Shown: positions 9,949 through 20,234, counted from the stretch's first letter. The stretch: 64,000 nucleotides of DNA from Devosia litorisediminis (GCF_018334155.1 NZ_JAGXTP010000001.1:2294001-2358000); one strand, 5' to 3'. Notes: a model not told the origin generated them from the sequence alone. Numbers and translations: made by a program.

Positions 9949-10010
9949 CGTTGAACCCCTCCCTGAACGCGGCAGGGTTGAACCCCGTCTCTTCGCTCCT
10001 GAGACAATGA

Positions 10011-10045
10011 TGTAAAGGTTTTCATGATTGATGTAAAGGTTTACA
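10011..10045. promoter_or_regulatory. Two tandem LacI-family operators
   Basis: TGTAAAGGTTTACA (10032-10045) is a perfect hexamer dyad around GG, the usual form of LacI/GalR-family sites. An imperfect copy TGTAAAGGTTTTCA lies at 10011-10024. The copies start exactly 21 bp apart, two helical turns, so two dimers would bind the same DNA face. They sit between the divergent importer operon and the lacI-type gene, and presumably repress both. Confidence 0.8.
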
Positions 10046-10089
10046 AACGGGAGAAACGGTATAAGCCGTAAAGGAGGGTCTGGCGCCGC

Positions 10090-11172
10090 GTGAGCCATCT
10101 GCTAAAGGCAGCGACAGCGGGCGTCAGTGGGCGTGCGAGGCACAGATTGCAGCACCGAAAACTGGCCACAATTGAAGACGTAGCGGCGATCGCCGGCGTA
10201 TCCATCGCCACGGTCAGCCGCGCTATCAATGAGCCCACCAAGGTTGCTGACGAGACGCGTCGCAAGGTCACCGAGGCCGTTGCGCGCACCGGCTACACCA
10301 CCAATGCCATGGCGCGTTCACTGCGCATGCGCCGCTCCAACATGATCCTGATTCTGGCGCCCGATGTGGGCGATCCGAACTTCTCCAATATTCTGGTGGG
10401 GCTCGAAACCGAGGCCTCCAAGCGCGGCTATGGGGTGTTGATCGGCAATACCCAGAATGATCCGACGCGCGAGACTGATTATCTGCGCTTCATCAATTCC
10501 AATCAGGCTGACGGGTTGATCCTGCTTACCGGTCACCTGCCCTATGGCATTGGCGAACAGGGCAATCCCGTGCGCCTGCCGCCCATGGTGGCGGTCAACG
10601 AACCGGTCTCCAATAGCGATGTGCCCTTTGTCGGTGTCGATAATTTCGAGGGGGCCCGCATTGCAGCCGAGCATCTGATCGCCCAGGGGCACCACCGCAT
10701 CGCCTTTATCGGGCATTCGACCAGCAAGGCGGTCAACATGCTGCGCGAGCAGGGCTATCGCGCGGCCCTGAGCGGCGCGGGCATCACCATTGACCCACGG
10801 CTGATACTGGACGGCGATGGCACCACGGAAAGCGGCCGAGCGGCGACCGAGCACATGTTTGTCCGCGATGTGCTGCCCACCGCCTTTTTGTGCGTCAACG
10901 ACGCCACCGCGCTGGGGGTGATCATCTCGCTGAGTGCGCGCAAATATGATCTGCCGCGCGACTTTTCGGTGATGGGATTTGACGATATTTCGTTTGCCAG
11001 CTTCGTCACGCCATCGCTGACCACCATGAAGCAGCCGCGCCACAAGATTGGCGAGGGCGCCATGGACCTGCTGCTGGCGCTGCTGGCGGGCGAGACGCCC
11101 GCCAAGAACGAAGTGCTGTTGCGCAGCGAGCTGATCGTGCGCAATTCGGTCAGTGGGCCGCGACGGGGCTGA
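10090..11172 (+). CDS. LacI-family transcriptional regulator of the sugar importer
   Basis: A 360-residue repressor: LacI helix-turn-helix (TIEDVAAIAGVSIATVSRAI, about residues 27-46), the hinge region, then a periplasmic-binding-like effector domain (ILAPDVGDPNFSNILVG; FVGVDN; VMGFDDISFA). The start is a GTG at 10090 with AAGGAGGG about 12 bases upstream; the roughly 25 residues before the HTH are long for the family, so a TTG at 10147 is an alternative. Divergent from the importer operon, so its likely inducer is that importer's sugar. Confidence 0.9.
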   Translation: MSHLLKAATAGVSGRARHRLQHRKLATIEDVAAIAGVSIATVSRAINEPTKVADETRRKVTEAVARTGYTTNAMARSLRMRRSNMILILAPDVGDPNFSNILVGLETEASKRGYGVLIGNTQNDPTRETDYLRFINSNQADGLILLTGHLPYGIGEQGNPVRLPPMVAVNEPVSNSDVPFVGVDNFEGARIAAEHLIAQGHHRIAFIGHSTSKAVNMLREQGYRAALSGAGITIDPRLILDGDGTTESGRAATEHMFVRDVLPTAFLCVNDATALGVIISLSARKYDLPRDFSVMGFDDISFASFVTPSLTTMKQPRHKIGEGAMDLLLALLAGETPAKNEVLLRSELIVRNSVSGPRRG

Positions 11173-11173
11173 G

Positions 11174-11527
11174 CTACTGGTCGCGCTTGGCCAGCCAGTC
11201 CTGCATCCAGGCGATTTCCTGCTCCTGCGCCGCGATCACTGCCTCGGCCAGCGCCCTCACCTCGGGGTCGTTGCCATGTTCGAGCACGATACGGGCCATT
11301 TCGACGGCCCCTTGATGATGCGGGATCATGGCATTGATGAAATCAAGGTCAGCATCGCCAGTATAGGTCATGGCCATGTCGGCATGCATCTTTTCGGCCA
11401 TGGCTGCATAGGCATGGCTGGCCGGCATCTCGGCGCCGGACATGCCAGTCATCGCGCCGTGATCCTGCGCAAAGGCGGGCAGCATCAGGCCAAGGGTGAT
11501 CGTTGCAGCAAGCAGGAGAGATTTCAT
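11174..11527 (-). CDS. Secreted DUF305 protein, possible copper-binding
   Basis: A 117-residue protein with a signal peptide (MKSLLLAATITLGLMLPAFA, cleaved before QDH), a Met/His-rich linker and the DUF305 signature MIPHHQGAVEMA near residue 67. DUF305 proteins form four-helix bundles in the periplasm; some (for example CopM) bind copper. A longer frame runs to 11935 but overlaps cobF; the chosen ATG follows directly with a signal peptide. Ends one base from the convergent lacI-type gene. Function inferred from family only. Confidence 0.82.
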   Translation of the reverse strand: MKSLLLAATITLGLMLPAFAQDHGAMTGMSGAEMPASHAYAAMAEKMHADMAMTYTGDADLDFINAMIPHHQGAVEMARIVLEHGNDPEVRALAEAVIAAQEQEIAWMQDWLAKRDQ

Positions 11528-11564
11528 CGCAAATCCGTTTGTTAGAAGACGCTGATGTGTGGCG

Positions 11565-11582
11565 CCTTCCCCTCTGGGAAGG
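11565..11582. other. Perfect hairpin between DUF305 gene and cobF
   Basis: CCTTCCC-ctct-GGGAAGG, a 7-bp perfect stem with a 4-base loop, in the 153-bp divergent spacer. It lies 100 bases before cobF and 38 before the DUF305 start. It might be a leader structure or operator. The spacer does not show the conserved core of a cobalamin riboswitch. Confidence 0.4.
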
Positions 11583-11680
11583 TCAAGCCGAATGCGATTG
11601 GTGCGCGGAGTTGTGATCGCTTTGCCCCATCGGTAGCCGCAGTGCTTGTCAACGCCCCAGCCCTGAGGCAAGAACCGGGC

Positions 11681-12415
11681 ATGAAGACCATTCTCATCGT
11701 GGGCATCGGGGCGGGCAATCCCGAGCACATCACCATTCAGGCCATCAACGCGCTCAACCGCGCCGATGTGCTGTTCATCCCGGACAAGGGGGCGAGCAAG
11801 GCCGATCTGGCCGACCTGCGCCGCGAGATCATCGCCCGCTATGTGACCAATCCCGCCAGCCGCACGCTGGGCTATGCCGTGCCCCGGCGCGACGCAAGCA
11901 ATCCCGACTACGGCGCCGGCGTCGATGACTGGCACGCGGCACTCGCCGAGCGCTTTGCCGGCCTGCTCTCCGAAGTGCCCGATAACGGGGCGTGCGCCTT
12001 CCTCGTCTGGGGCGATCCGGGCCTCTACGATTCAACCATCCGCATTGTCGAGCGGTTGCGCCAGACCCACCCGGTCAGCGTCGAAATCATGCCCGGCATT
12101 ACCTCGGTCCAGGCACTGACCGCGGCCCATGGCATTGCGCTGAACCGTATTGGCGAACCGGTCCAGATCACGACAGGCCGCAAGCTCGGTACCGTGGCCG
12201 ACGACACCATCGTCATGCTCGACGGCCAGACCGCCTTCACCGAGGCCGATCCCGACCTCGAGATATTCTGGGGCGCCTATCTCGGCACGCCGGATGAAAT
12301 CACCATTTCCGGCCGGTTGGGCGATGTGGCCAGCCAGATTGTCGAAACGCGCCAGACCGCCCGCGCCCGGCATGGCTGGATGATGGATACCTATCTGCTG
12401 CGCAAGCGGGACTAG
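11681..12415 (+). CDS. cobF: CobF, precorrin-6A synthase (deacetylating)
   Basis: SAM-dependent C1-methyltransferase of the aerobic cobalamin route; it methylates precorrin-5 at C1 and releases acetate, giving precorrin-6A. The 244 residues show the tetrapyrrole methylase fold: VGIGAGNPEHIT at the N-terminus, LVWGDPGLYD and MPGITSVQA, and the CobF-specific C-terminus HGWMMDTYLL. Start placed at the ATG 11681; the open frame upstream to 11555 is non-coding leader. First gene of the cob operon; 121 bases separate it from cobG. Confidence 0.93.
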   Translation: MKTILIVGIGAGNPEHITIQAINALNRADVLFIPDKGASKADLADLRREIIARYVTNPASRTLGYAVPRRDASNPDYGAGVDDWHAALAERFAGLLSEVPDNGACAFLVWGDPGLYDSTIRIVERLRQTHPVSVEIMPGITSVQALTAAHGIALNRIGEPVQITTGRKLGTVADDTIVMLDGQTAFTEADPDLEIFWGAYLGTPDEITISGRLGDVASQIVETRQTARARHGWMMDTYLLRKRD

Positions 12416-12536
12416 GAGTTGCCGCCCGCTCTCCCCGCCCCCTTGGGGCATGGGCGCGCGGGTGGACGGTCTTGGCCCATCATCCGCCCAAAGGCAGATA
12501 TTCCCCCTTGCGATCCAATCGGCTACACCACCTGCC

Positions 12537-13703
12537 ATGTCCGCCGCCCAACCCATCGCTGCCCCATCGCCCCGTCGCCGTGGCGCCTGCCCGACGCTTG
12601 AAGCGCCGATGCAGACTGGTGATGGCCTGCTGGCGCGGCTACGCGTTGGCGAGGGGCGCCTGACGCCAGCGCAGTTACACACCATTGCCGAACAGGCCAC
12701 CCATCACGGCAATGGACAGGTCGAGATCACTGCGCGCGGCAATCTGCAGGTGCGCGGGCTGACACTGACCAGCACTGCCCCTTTCGCCACCGCCGTCCGC
12801 GCCGTTGTCGACATCGAGCAGGGCCTTGTGGTGGAAACGCCACCACTGGCCGGAGACGATGCGACTGAAATCAGCGCCCCACGCGCGCTTGCTGTGTCCA
12901 TCAGGGACCTTGCCGCAGCGCTGGGCGAGCAACTTGGCCCCAAGGTGACCGTGGTGGTCGATGGCATGGGACAGATCACCCGTGCCGGGCTCAAGGCCGA
13001 TATCCGGTTGACCGCCATCGCGCCCCAGCATTGGTCACTGGCCATTGCCGAGCAGCCTCAAAGCGAACTGCACGAGAGCGCGGCGGCCGCTGCCGTTGTT
13101 ACCGTCCTGCACAAGCTCGTCGAGCTGGGTCCAGCCGCGCGCGCCACCGATCTGGTCACACCCCGCGCATCGGCCGCCCCGTCGTCCAGCCAGACCATCG
13201 GCCAGTTCACGCTGGCCAGCGGCAGCGCAACAGGTATCGCCCTGCCCTTCGGCGCCAGCGACAGCCCGTCTTTGATGGCGCTTGCGCGCCTTGCCACAGA
13301 CCATGGCATTGCCGAACTGCGTCTCGCGCCGCATCACACCCTGCTCGCGATCAACGCGCCAGCGGGTTTTGTCCACGACGCCGCCGCGCTCGGCTTCATT
13401 ACCGATGCGAGCGATCCCCGCACCCGCATCAGCGCCTGTATCGGCAGTGCCGGCTGTGCGTCAGGCCTTATTCCGGCCCGCGAAATCGCCCAGCAACTGG
13501 CGTCCGCCCTGCCCGCAGGCCGCGATCTGCACGTTTCGGGTTGCGCCAAGGGCTGCGCCCATCCGCGCCGCGCTGCATTGACGCTGGTGGGTCAGGCAGG
13601 CGGTTACGGTCTTGTCATCAACGGCAGCGCGGGCGATACGCCACAGACTGTTTTGCACGCGGACCAGCTTGAGTCCGCCATCGGCCCGTCCGGGCAAGGA
13701 TGA
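12537..13703 (+). CDS. cobG: CobG, precorrin-3B synthase
   Basis: Oxygen-dependent monooxygenase that hydroxylates C20 and forms the lactone of precorrin-3B, the step that defines the aerobic pathway. The 388 residues have the nitrite/sulfite-reductase ferredoxin-like half-domains and the Fe-S/siroheme-type cysteine motif CIGSAGC ... CAKGC (about residues 302-346). The N-terminal RGACPTLEAPMQTGDGLLAR matches the family start. Start set at the ATG 12537. Overlaps cobH by 4 bases. Confidence 0.92.
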   Translation: MSAAQPIAAPSPRRRGACPTLEAPMQTGDGLLARLRVGEGRLTPAQLHTIAEQATHHGNGQVEITARGNLQVRGLTLTSTAPFATAVRAVVDIEQGLVVETPPLAGDDATEISAPRALAVSIRDLAAALGEQLGPKVTVVVDGMGQITRAGLKADIRLTAIAPQHWSLAIAEQPQSELHESAAAAAVVTVLHKLVELGPAARATDLVTPRASAAPSSSQTIGQFTLASGSATGIALPFGASDSPSLMALARLATDHGIAELRLAPHHTLLAINAPAGFVHDAAALGFITDASDPRTRISACIGSAGCASGLIPAREIAQQLASALPAGRDLHVSGCAKGCAHPRRAALTLVGQAGGYGLVINGSAGDTPQTVLHADQLESAIGPSGQG

Positions 13704-14338
13704 CGATGACCCAATACGACTACATCAAGGATGGCGACGCCATTTATCGGCAGTCCTTTGCCATCATCCGGGCCGAAGCCGATCTGTCTGCCTTTTCGCC
13801 CGACGAGGCCGAACTTGCCATCCGCATGATCCATGCCGCCGGCTCGGTCGATGCCGCGCAGCATTTCGAATTTGGTCCCGGCTTTGTCACCGCCGGACAG
13901 GCCGCGCTCAAGTCCGGCGCACCGATCTTCTGCGACGCCGAAATGGTCGCCCGTGGCGTCACCGCTGCCCGTCTTCCAGCCAATAACGAGGTGGTCTGCA
14001 CCCTGCGTGACCCGGCCACGCCGGGCATCGCACAGGATATCGGCAATACCCGCTCCGCCGCGGCACTGATGCTGTGGTTGCCGCGCCTGGAAGGCGCTGT
14101 GGTCGCCATCGGCAACGCCCCCACTGCCCTGTTCTACCTGCTCGAACTGCTGCGCGACGGCGCGCCAAGACCTGCAGCGATTATCGGCATGCCTGTGGGC
14201 TTTGTCGGCGCGGCGGAGTCCAAGGCCGCACTGGCCGAGAACTCCTATGGCGTGCCTTATGCCATCGTGCGCGGCCGGCTGGGCGGTTCGGCCATGACCG
14301 CTGCGGCGCTCAATGCGCTGGCGAGGACGGGCATATGA
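13700..14338 (+). CDS. cobH: CobH, precorrin-8X methylmutase
   Basis: Moves the methyl group from C11 to C12 of precorrin-8X to give hydrogenobyrinic acid. 212 residues, the family length, with recognisable segments YIKDGDAIYRQSF at the N-terminus and VGFVGAAESK near the C-terminus. The conserved catalytic His is probably in MIHAAGSVD. ATGA overlaps join it to cobG upstream and cobI downstream. Confidence 0.93.
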   Translation: MTMTQYDYIKDGDAIYRQSFAIIRAEADLSAFSPDEAELAIRMIHAAGSVDAAQHFEFGPGFVTAGQAALKSGAPIFCDAEMVARGVTAARLPANNEVVCTLRDPATPGIAQDIGNTRSAAALMLWLPRLEGAVVAIGNAPTALFYLLELLRDGAPRPAAIIGMPVGFVGAAESKAALAENSYGVPYAIVRGRLGGSAMTAAALNALARTGI

Positions 14339-15075
14339 GCGGCAAGCTGATTGGGGTCGGCACAGGCCCCGGCGATCCGGAACTGCTCACGCTCAAGGCC
14401 GTGCGCGCGATCGAGAACGCCGATGTAATTGCCTATTTCGCCAAGCAGGGCAATTCGAGCAATGCACGCGCCATTGTCGCCGATCTGATCACCACCCAGA
14501 TCGAAGAGCAGCTGGGCTATCCGGTCACCACCGAGATCGACCGCCGCCATGCCGATTACAAATCGGCCACCAGCGATTTTTACGCTGAAGCCGCCGCGCG
14601 CGTCGCCGCCCATCTTGATGCAGGCCGCACGGTGGCCGTGCTCAGTGAGGGCGATCCGCTGTTTTATGGCAGCTATATGCATATCCATGTGCGGCTGGCC
14701 CATCTCTATCCCACCGAGGTTGTGGCGGGGATCACGGCCATGTCCGGCTGCTGGTCACAGGCCGGGCTGCCGCTGGTGCAGGGCGATGACATTCTGGCCG
14801 TGCTGCCCGGCACGCTGGAAGAAGCCGATCTGACAGCGCGCCTGGGCAATGCCGATGGCGCCGTCATCATGAAGGTGGGCCGCAACATGGCCAAGGTCCG
14901 CCGCGCCATTGCGGCGGCTGGTCGGCTCGAGTCTGCCGTTTATGTCGAGCGCGGCACCATGGCCAATGGCGCCTCAATGCGGCTGGCCGACAAGCCCGAT
15001 GATGTCGCCCCCTATTTCGCGCTGATCCTGGTGCCCGGCTGGAACACCCGCCCCACATCGGCAGGTGCTGCATGA
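14335..15075 (+). CDS. cobI: CobI, precorrin-2 C20-methyltransferase
   Basis: Adds the C20 methyl group to precorrin-2 from SAM, giving precorrin-3A. 246 residues of tetrapyrrole methylase fold: GVGTGPGDPELLTLKA (SAM-binding), LSEGDPLFYGSYM, and VAGITAMSGC. The start lies in the cobH stop (ATGA). A longer open frame extends back to 14074 within cobH and is ignored because the family starts right at this ATG. Confidence 0.94.
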   Translation: MSGKLIGVGTGPGDPELLTLKAVRAIENADVIAYFAKQGNSSNARAIVADLITTQIEEQLGYPVTTEIDRRHADYKSATSDFYAEAAARVAAHLDAGRTVAVLSEGDPLFYGSYMHIHVRLAHLYPTEVVAGITAMSGCWSQAGLPLVQGDDILAVLPGTLEEADLTARLGNADGAVIMKVGRNMAKVRRAIAAAGRLESAVYVERGTMANGASMRLADKPDDVAPYFALILVPGWNTRPTSAGAA

Positions 15076-15833
15076 CCGGCAAGCTCACCATTGTCGGCAC
15101 CGGTCCGGGCAATCCCGATCAGACCACGCCCGAAGCGGTCAATGCGATTGCGGCCAGCCATGTATTCTTTGGTTACGGCCCTTATCTCGACCGCCTCACC
15201 CTGCGCGACGATCAGCGTCGCGTGGCCTCGGACAATCGCGAAGAACTGGCGCGCGCCAAGGATGCGCTGATGACGGCCGCCTGGGGCGAGCAGGTCTGCG
15301 TTGTCTCGGGTGGCGATCCGGGTGTGTTTGCCATGGCGGCAGCGGTCTGCGAAGCCATTGAAGACGGCCCGCCCGCCTGGCGCGAGCTGGAACTGTCCAT
15401 CGTCCCCGGCGTCACCGCCATGCTGGCTGTGGCGGCCCGCGCCGGCGCCCCGCTGGGTCATGATTTCTGCGCCATTTCGCTGTCGGATAATCTCAAGCCC
15501 TGGACGGTGATTGAGCAACGCCTGCGCGCGGTAGCCACTGCAGGGCTGGTGATTGCGCTCTACAATCCCATTTCCAAGGCCCGCCCCTGGCAGCTGGGCA
15601 GTGCATTCTCCATCCTGCGCGAAGTGCTGCCCTGGACTACGCCGGTGATCTTTGGTCGTGCTGCAGGCCGGCCCGATGAAGCCATCAGCGTGGTGAGTCT
15701 GGCCGACGCCGATCCGGCCAAGGCCGATATGGCGACCTGTGTGGTCATCGGTTCGCCCGAAACCCGCGTCATCGAGCGCCCAAATCAGGCGCCGCTGGTC
15801 TATTCGCCGCGCTCCCTTGGAGCGCCCAAATGA
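15072..15833 (+). CDS. cobJ: CobJ, precorrin-3B C17-methyltransferase
   Basis: Methylates C17 and drives the ring contraction from precorrin-3B to precorrin-4. 253 residues: TIVGTGPGNPDQTTPEA at the N-terminus, GYGPYLDRL, VSGGDPGVFAMA, and VIALYNPISKARPWQL, all typical of CobJ/CbiH. Overlaps cobI and cobL by 4 bases each, so there is no room for cobK, which often lies at this point in aerobic cob operons. Confidence 0.94.
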   Translation: MTGKLTIVGTGPGNPDQTTPEAVNAIAASHVFFGYGPYLDRLTLRDDQRRVASDNREELARAKDALMTAAWGEQVCVVSGGDPGVFAMAAAVCEAIEDGPPAWRELELSIVPGVTAMLAVAARAGAPLGHDFCAISLSDNLKPWTVIEQRLRAVATAGLVIALYNPISKARPWQLGSAFSILREVLPWTTPVIFGRAAGRPDEAISVVSLADADPAKADMATCVVIGSPETRVIERPNQAPLVYSPRSLGAPK

Positions 15834-17035
15834 AGTGGCTGTCGATCGTCGGCATTGGTGAGGATGGTTTGGTCGGTCTGGGCGAGCCTGCCAAGGCGGC
15901 CATTGCCGCAGCCGAGATCGTCTTTGGCGGCGCACGTCACCTCGAACTGGCCACCCCTGTCATCACCGGCGAGCGCCAGCCATGGCTGTCGCCATTCTCG
16001 GACGCCATTGCGGCGGTGCTGATGCATAAGGGCCGCAGGGTCTGCGTGCTGGCCTCGGGCGATCCGTTCCATTTCGGCGTCGGCGCCACGCTGACGCGCC
16101 ATGTCGATGCCAGCCAGATGGCAGTCTATCCGCATCCCTCCTCGTTCAGCCTCGCCGCTGCCCGGCTGGGCTGGCCGCTGCAGGATGTGCTCAGCCTGTC
16201 ATTGCACGGTCGCCCACTCGATCTGATCCGCCCGCATTTGCATCCCGGTGCGCGTATTCTAGCGCTGACGTCTGATGAGAACGGCCCGACCCAATTGGCG
16301 GCGCTTTTGAGCGAAGCCGGGTTCGGCATTTCCATCGTCACCGTGCTTGAAGCACTGGGCGGGGGCGATGAGACCGTGCGCAGCCAGGTGGCGATGAATT
16401 TCGACATTACCGGTATCAACCCGCTCAACATCTGCGCCATCAGCGTCGTCGCCCTGCCCGGCGCCCGCGTTGTGCCGCTGACGCCGGGGCTGGATGACGC
16501 GCTGTTCGAGCATGACGGCCAGATGACCAAGCGCGAGGTGCGCGCCCTGACCCTGTCAGCACTGGCGCCCCGTCGCGGCGAGACATTGTGGGATATCGGG
16601 GCGGGGTCCGGCTCGATCGGCATTGAGTGGATGCTGGCCGATCCCAGCCTGCGCGCCATCGCCATTGAGGCCGATCCCGAGCGGGCCGCGCGCATTGGGC
16701 GCAATGCCAGCGCGTTTGGTGTGCCCGATCTCAAGATCGCCGTCGGCACCGCCCCCGCAGCGCTGGCCGAGCTTGGGCCCCCCCATGCCATTTTCATCGG
16801 CGGTGGCGGTTCGGATCCCGGCGTTCTCGACGCCGCCATTGTGGCGCTGCGCCCCGGCGGTCGACTGGTTGCCAATGCGGTGACGCTGGAACTTGAAGCG
16901 CTGCTGCTCGCCCATCACACCAGGCTGGGCGGCAGCCTGACCCGTATTGCCGTCGCCCGGGCCGATGCTGTCGGCTCCATGACCGGCTGGCGCCCGTCCA
17001 TGCCGATTACCCAATGGGTCTGGAGCATGCCATGA
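15830..17035 (+). CDS. cobL: CobL, precorrin-6Y C5,15-methyltransferase (decarboxylating)
   Basis: Bifunctional enzyme that methylates C5 and C15 and removes the C12 acetate carboxyl, turning precorrin-6Y into precorrin-8X. 401 residues: an N-terminal tetrapyrrole methylase (CbiE-like; [21 protein letters not shown]) and a C-terminal Rossmann methyltransferase (CbiT-like; [14 protein letters not shown], about residue 250). Overlaps cobJ and cobM. Its substrate is normally made by the CobK reductase, which is not encoded in this run. Confidence 0.94.
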   Translation: MKWLSIVGIGEDGLVGLGEPAKAAIAAAEIVFGGARHLELATPVITGERQPWLSPFSDAIAAVLMHKGRRVCVLASGDPFHFGVGATLTRHVDASQMAVYPHPSSFSLAAARLGWPLQDVLSLSLHGRPLDLIRPHLHPGARILALTSDENGPTQLAALLSEAGFGISIVTVLEALGGGDETVRSQVAMNFDITGINPLNICAISVVALPGARVVPLTPGLDDALFEHDGQMTKREVRALTLSALAPRRGETLWDIGAGSGSIGIEWMLADPSLRAIAIEADPERAARIGRNASAFGVPDLKIAVGTAPAALAELGPPHAIFIGGGGSDPGVLDAAIVALRPGGRLVANAVTLELEALLLAHHTRLGGSLTRIAVARADAVGSMTGWRPSMPITQWVWSMP

Positions 17036-17790
17036 CTGTGCACTTCATTGGGGCCGGCCCCGGTGCGGCCGATCTGATCACCGTGCGCGGGCGCGACCTG
17101 CTCGCCGCCTGCCCGGTGTGCCTTTATGCCGGCTCCATCGTGCCACAGGAAATGCTGGCCTGGTGTGGGCCCGATACCCGCCTGATCGACACCGCCCCGC
17201 TCTCGCTGGACGAAATCGAGGCCGAATACGCCAAGGCGGATGCGGCCGGCGAGGACGTGGCGCGGCTGCATTCGGGCGATCTGTCGATGTGGAGTGCCGT
17301 CGCCGAACAGATGCGGCGGCTGGATCGGCTGGGCATTGCCTATTCACTGACGCCCGGCGTGCCGGCATTTTCGGCAGCGGCAGCCACACTGGGGCGCGAA
17401 CTGACCATTCCGGCTGAAGCCCAGAGCCTGGTGCTGACCCGCATTTCGGGTCGTGCCTCGGCCATGCCCCCGGGCGAAACCCTGGCCGCCTTTGGCGCTA
17501 CCGGGGCGACACTGGCCCTTCACCTGGCCATTCATGCGCTCGATCGGGTGGTTGAGGAGCTGACGCCGCATTATGGCGCGGATTGCCCGGTCGCCATCGT
17601 GTTCCACGCTTCCTGGCCCGATGAGAAGATCATCCGGGGCACGCTGGCCGATATAGTCGAGCGCTTTGCCGCCGATCCGGTGGAGCGCACCGCCATCATC
17701 TTTGTCGGGCGCACGCTGGGTGCCACCGATTTCCGCGAGAGTTCGCTCTACGATCCGGATTATCAGCGGCGGTTTCGCGGCCGCGACTAG
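17032..17790 (+). CDS. cobM: CobM, precorrin-4 C11-methyltransferase
   Basis: Methylates C11 of precorrin-4 to give precorrin-5. 252 residues with [27 protein letters not shown] and [11 protein letters not shown], the CobM/CbiF form of the tetrapyrrole methylase fold. Start at the ATG overlapping the cobL stop; an ATG 18 bases upstream is possible but less likely. Its TAG stop shares the palindrome CTAG (17787-17790) with the stop of the convergent GGDEF-EAL gene. Confidence 0.94.
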   Translation: MTVHFIGAGPGAADLITVRGRDLLAACPVCLYAGSIVPQEMLAWCGPDTRLIDTAPLSLDEIEAEYAKADAAGEDVARLHSGDLSMWSAVAEQMRRLDRLGIAYSLTPGVPAFSAAAATLGRELTIPAEAQSLVLTRISGRASAMPPGETLAAFGATGATLALHLAIHALDRVVEELTPHYGADCPVAIVFHASWPDEKIIRGTLADIVERFAADPVERTAIIFVGRTLGATDFRESSLYDPDYQRRFRGRD

Positions 17791-20234
17791 ACCACCATCT
17801 GGCCCAACATGGGCTCGATCAGGTCTTCCCAGTCAATCTCGCCGGGTCGGCCGAGCAGAAAGCCCTGCGCTTCGCTACAGCCTTCGACACGCAGCACCTC
17901 AAGCTGGGCGCAGGTCTCCACGCCTTCAGCCAGAACCGGCACCGACAGGCTCCTGCCCAGCGCCAGAATGGCGCGGACGATCGCCTTGGACTGTTCGTCG
18001 TGATCAACCTCGGTCATGAAGGAGCGATCGATCTTGATCTTGTCGAAGGGGAAGCTGCGCAGCGTGTCGAGCGAGGAATAGCCGGTGCCGAAATCGTCAA
18101 TGGCGATGGAGACACCCATGGCCTTGATCTGGCGCAGGATATGGAGCGCGCGCTGCTTGTCGGCGATGATCGAGGTCTCGGTGACTTCGAGCTCCAGCAA
18201 GGAAGGCGACAGACCGGTTTCAGTCAGGACGTCGCGCACGGTATCGATCAGATCGAGCGAACCCAGCTGCACGCCTGAAACATTGACGGCGATCTTGCGT
18301 TTTTCGGGCCAGCTGGCGGCATTGCGGCAGGCAGTGCGCAGCACCCAGGTGCCAATGGCGGTAATGGCGCCGCACTCTTCGGCCACCGGAATGAAATCGG
18401 CGGGCGAGACCATGCCGTGGCCGGGGCGGCTCCAGCGCAGCAGCACTTCATAGCCAGTGATCTCGTCGGTCGCGACCGACTTCTGCACCTGATAGACCAG
18501 CGAAAACCCGTTGGTTTCCAGGGCCGTCCACAGATCCTTGGCCATGGCACGCCGCTGGCGCGCATGCTCGTCCATGTCGTGTTCGTAGTAGCAAGTACGG
18601 CGATCAAATTCGGCTTTGGCGCGATACATCGCCAGATCGGCATTGTTGAGCAGGCGCGAGCGGTCCCCACCATCTTCGGGGAAGATGGCCACGCCGATGC
18701 TGGCCGAACTGTTCACGGTGACAACATCGGTCTCGATCCGCGTAAACAGCGCGCTTTCAATGCGGGCGATGAAGTCGCGCAAGGCATCCATGGAGGTGAA
18801 CATCTTGAGCGCGGCGAATTCGTCGCCACCCAGACGCGCCACCACCTCGCCCTCCTTGAGGCCCGTGCTCAAGCGTGTTGCCAGTGCCTTGAGCACCTGG
18901 TCCCCCACCTGGTGGCCATAGGTGTCGTTGATTTCCTTGAACCGGTCGAGGTCGACGGCGATGACGGCAAAATTCTGGTCGGTTTCGCCTGCAGTGTGCA
19001 AGGCGTGATCGAGCTGTTCGTTGAACGCGGCGCGATTGAGGATATTGGTCAGCGGATCATGGTAGGCCAGATGGGAAATGGCGGCCTGCGAGCGCTGCTC
19101 GTCGGTCACGTCATCAATCGTGGTCACCCAGCCACCATCGGCAATGGGGCGGTGAACGAAGCGCACAATGCGCCCGTCATCAAGGGTGCGCAGATAGTCT
19201 TTGACTTCACCGCGGGCGATCCCGGCAATCAGTTCATCGATCCGCGTTTCGGCTTCCTGCTGTTCGGCTGTCGTATTGGGCCGGGATGCACCCTGCATGG
19301 CCAGCGAGAGATCCCGGAAATGACCGCCCACTGCATCGTCGCCAATGCCCTGGGCCCGGATCAGATCGGTGGCGGGCTGATTGTGAAACCGCAAATGGCC
19401 GGTATTGTCGAACAGACACAGGCCCTGCGCCATGTGGGTGGTCGCCAGTTCGAGCAGCGAGGTGACCTCGTTGATCCGCGCGGCATCGGCTTCCTGCCGT
19501 TCCTTTTCGCGCTGCGTGCGGCGGCGATCTGCCTCGTCGAGCAGCACGCTGCCAAAGGCTGCACCCAGCACCAGGAGCGAAATCAGGGCAACGCCGCCTG
19601 ACAACCAGCCGCTATTGATTTCCCCGCCAGCGCTGAGCGGAAAGCAGCGCGAGAAGTCGGCGGCGCCCATGGCGGTGAAGTGCATGGCGCAGATGGCCAG
19701 GGTCAGCAGCAAGGCCCCCGTCAGCATGCGGCCATTCATGGCCGCAACGAAGGACAGGCCACCCAGAAGCATGCCGGCGATAACCGACAGGGCGATCATG
19801 CCAGTGTTCCAGCCAATCGCGCCGCCCATGACCAGTGCGGCAATACCGGTATAGTGCATGCAGGAAATGGCAATGCCCACGACCGCGCCACCGAGGAATT
19901 GATCGGCCACACTCTGGCCGCGCGCGGCCATCGCAATGCCGACGCCACAAATGCCGATGGCAATCAGCAGCGAAGCGCCGGTCAGCAACAGGTCATAGCT
20001 CAGGGTAAAGCCGGGGCGCAGCGCCAGCATGCCAATAAAATGGGTGGCCCAGATGCCCAGACCAACGGCGAGGGCAGCCACGCCAATCCAGATCACATGC
20101 ATGCGGCCGGTGGCGCGGCGGGCGTGCCGCAGCAGGCTCACGCAGGCATAAGCCGCCACCAGACAGACAATAGCAGCCAGCCCGACAAAGCGCGGGTCGT
20201 GCTGCTGCAGGAAAAAATCGACAAAAGCGAACAC
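17787..20234 (-). CDS. MHYT-PAS-GGDEF-EAL membrane c-di-GMP enzyme, copy 1
   Basis: 815 residues. The N-terminus is an MHYT sensor domain of about seven membrane helices with three metal-binding-type motifs: ATHF (63-66), MHYT (126-129) and MHFT (184-187). A PAS-like region follows (about 265-380), then GGDEF (469-473, intact) and EAL (EVL at 596-598, with [14 protein letters not shown] and AEGVET intact). No RxxD inhibition site precedes GGDEF. It could make or degrade c-di-GMP; family members of this layout are often phosphodiesterases. MHYT domains are proposed to sense O2, CO or NO through copper. A paralogue of equal length lies upstream. Confidence 0.92.
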   Translation of the reverse strand: MFAFVDFFLQQHDPRFVGLAAIVCLVAAYACVSLLRHARRATGRMHVIWIGVAALAVGLGIWATHFIGMLALRPGFTLSYDLLLTGASLLIAIGICGVGIAMAARGQSVADQFLGGAVVGIAISCMHYTGIAALVMGGAIGWNTGMIALSVIAGMLLGGLSFVAAMNGRMLTGALLLTLAICAMHFTAMGAADFSRCFPLSAGGEINSGWLSGGVALISLLVLGAAFGSVLLDEADRRRTQREKERQEADAARINEVTSLLELATTHMAQGLCLFDNTGHLRFHNQPATDLIRAQGIGDDAVGGHFRDLSLAMQGASRPNTTAEQQEAETRIDELIAGIARGEVKDYLRTLDDGRIVRFVHRPIADGGWVTTIDDVTDEQRSQAAISHLAYHDPLTNILNRAAFNEQLDHALHTAGETDQNFAVIAVDLDRFKEINDTYGHQVGDQVLKALATRLSTGLKEGEVVARLGGDEFAALKMFTSMDALRDFIARIESALFTRIETDVVTVNSSASIGVAIFPEDGGDRSRLLNNADLAMYRAKAEFDRRTCYYEHDMDEHARQRRAMAKDLWTALETNGFSLVYQVQKSVATDEITGYEVLLRWSRPGHGMVSPADFIPVAEECGAITAIGTWVLRTACRNAASWPEKRKIAVNVSGVQLGSLDLIDTVRDVLTETGLSPSLLELEVTETSIIADKQRALHILRQIKAMGVSIAIDDFGTGYSSLDTLRSFPFDKIKIDRSFMTEVDHDEQSKAIVRAILALGRSLSVPVLAEGVETCAQLEVLRVEGCSEAQGFLLGRPGEIDWEDLIEPMLGQMVV

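Noticed and set aside
9949..10098. N-terminal extension of the sugar ATPase to 10098
   Set aside because: It would translate the LacI-type operators; the ATG at 9948 has a much better ribosome-binding site and matches the family start.
11528..11680. Cobalamin riboswitch before cobF
   Set aside because: The spacer has a hairpin and GGGAAGG but no conserved riboswitch core (GCCACTG-type box) or B12 box on either strand.
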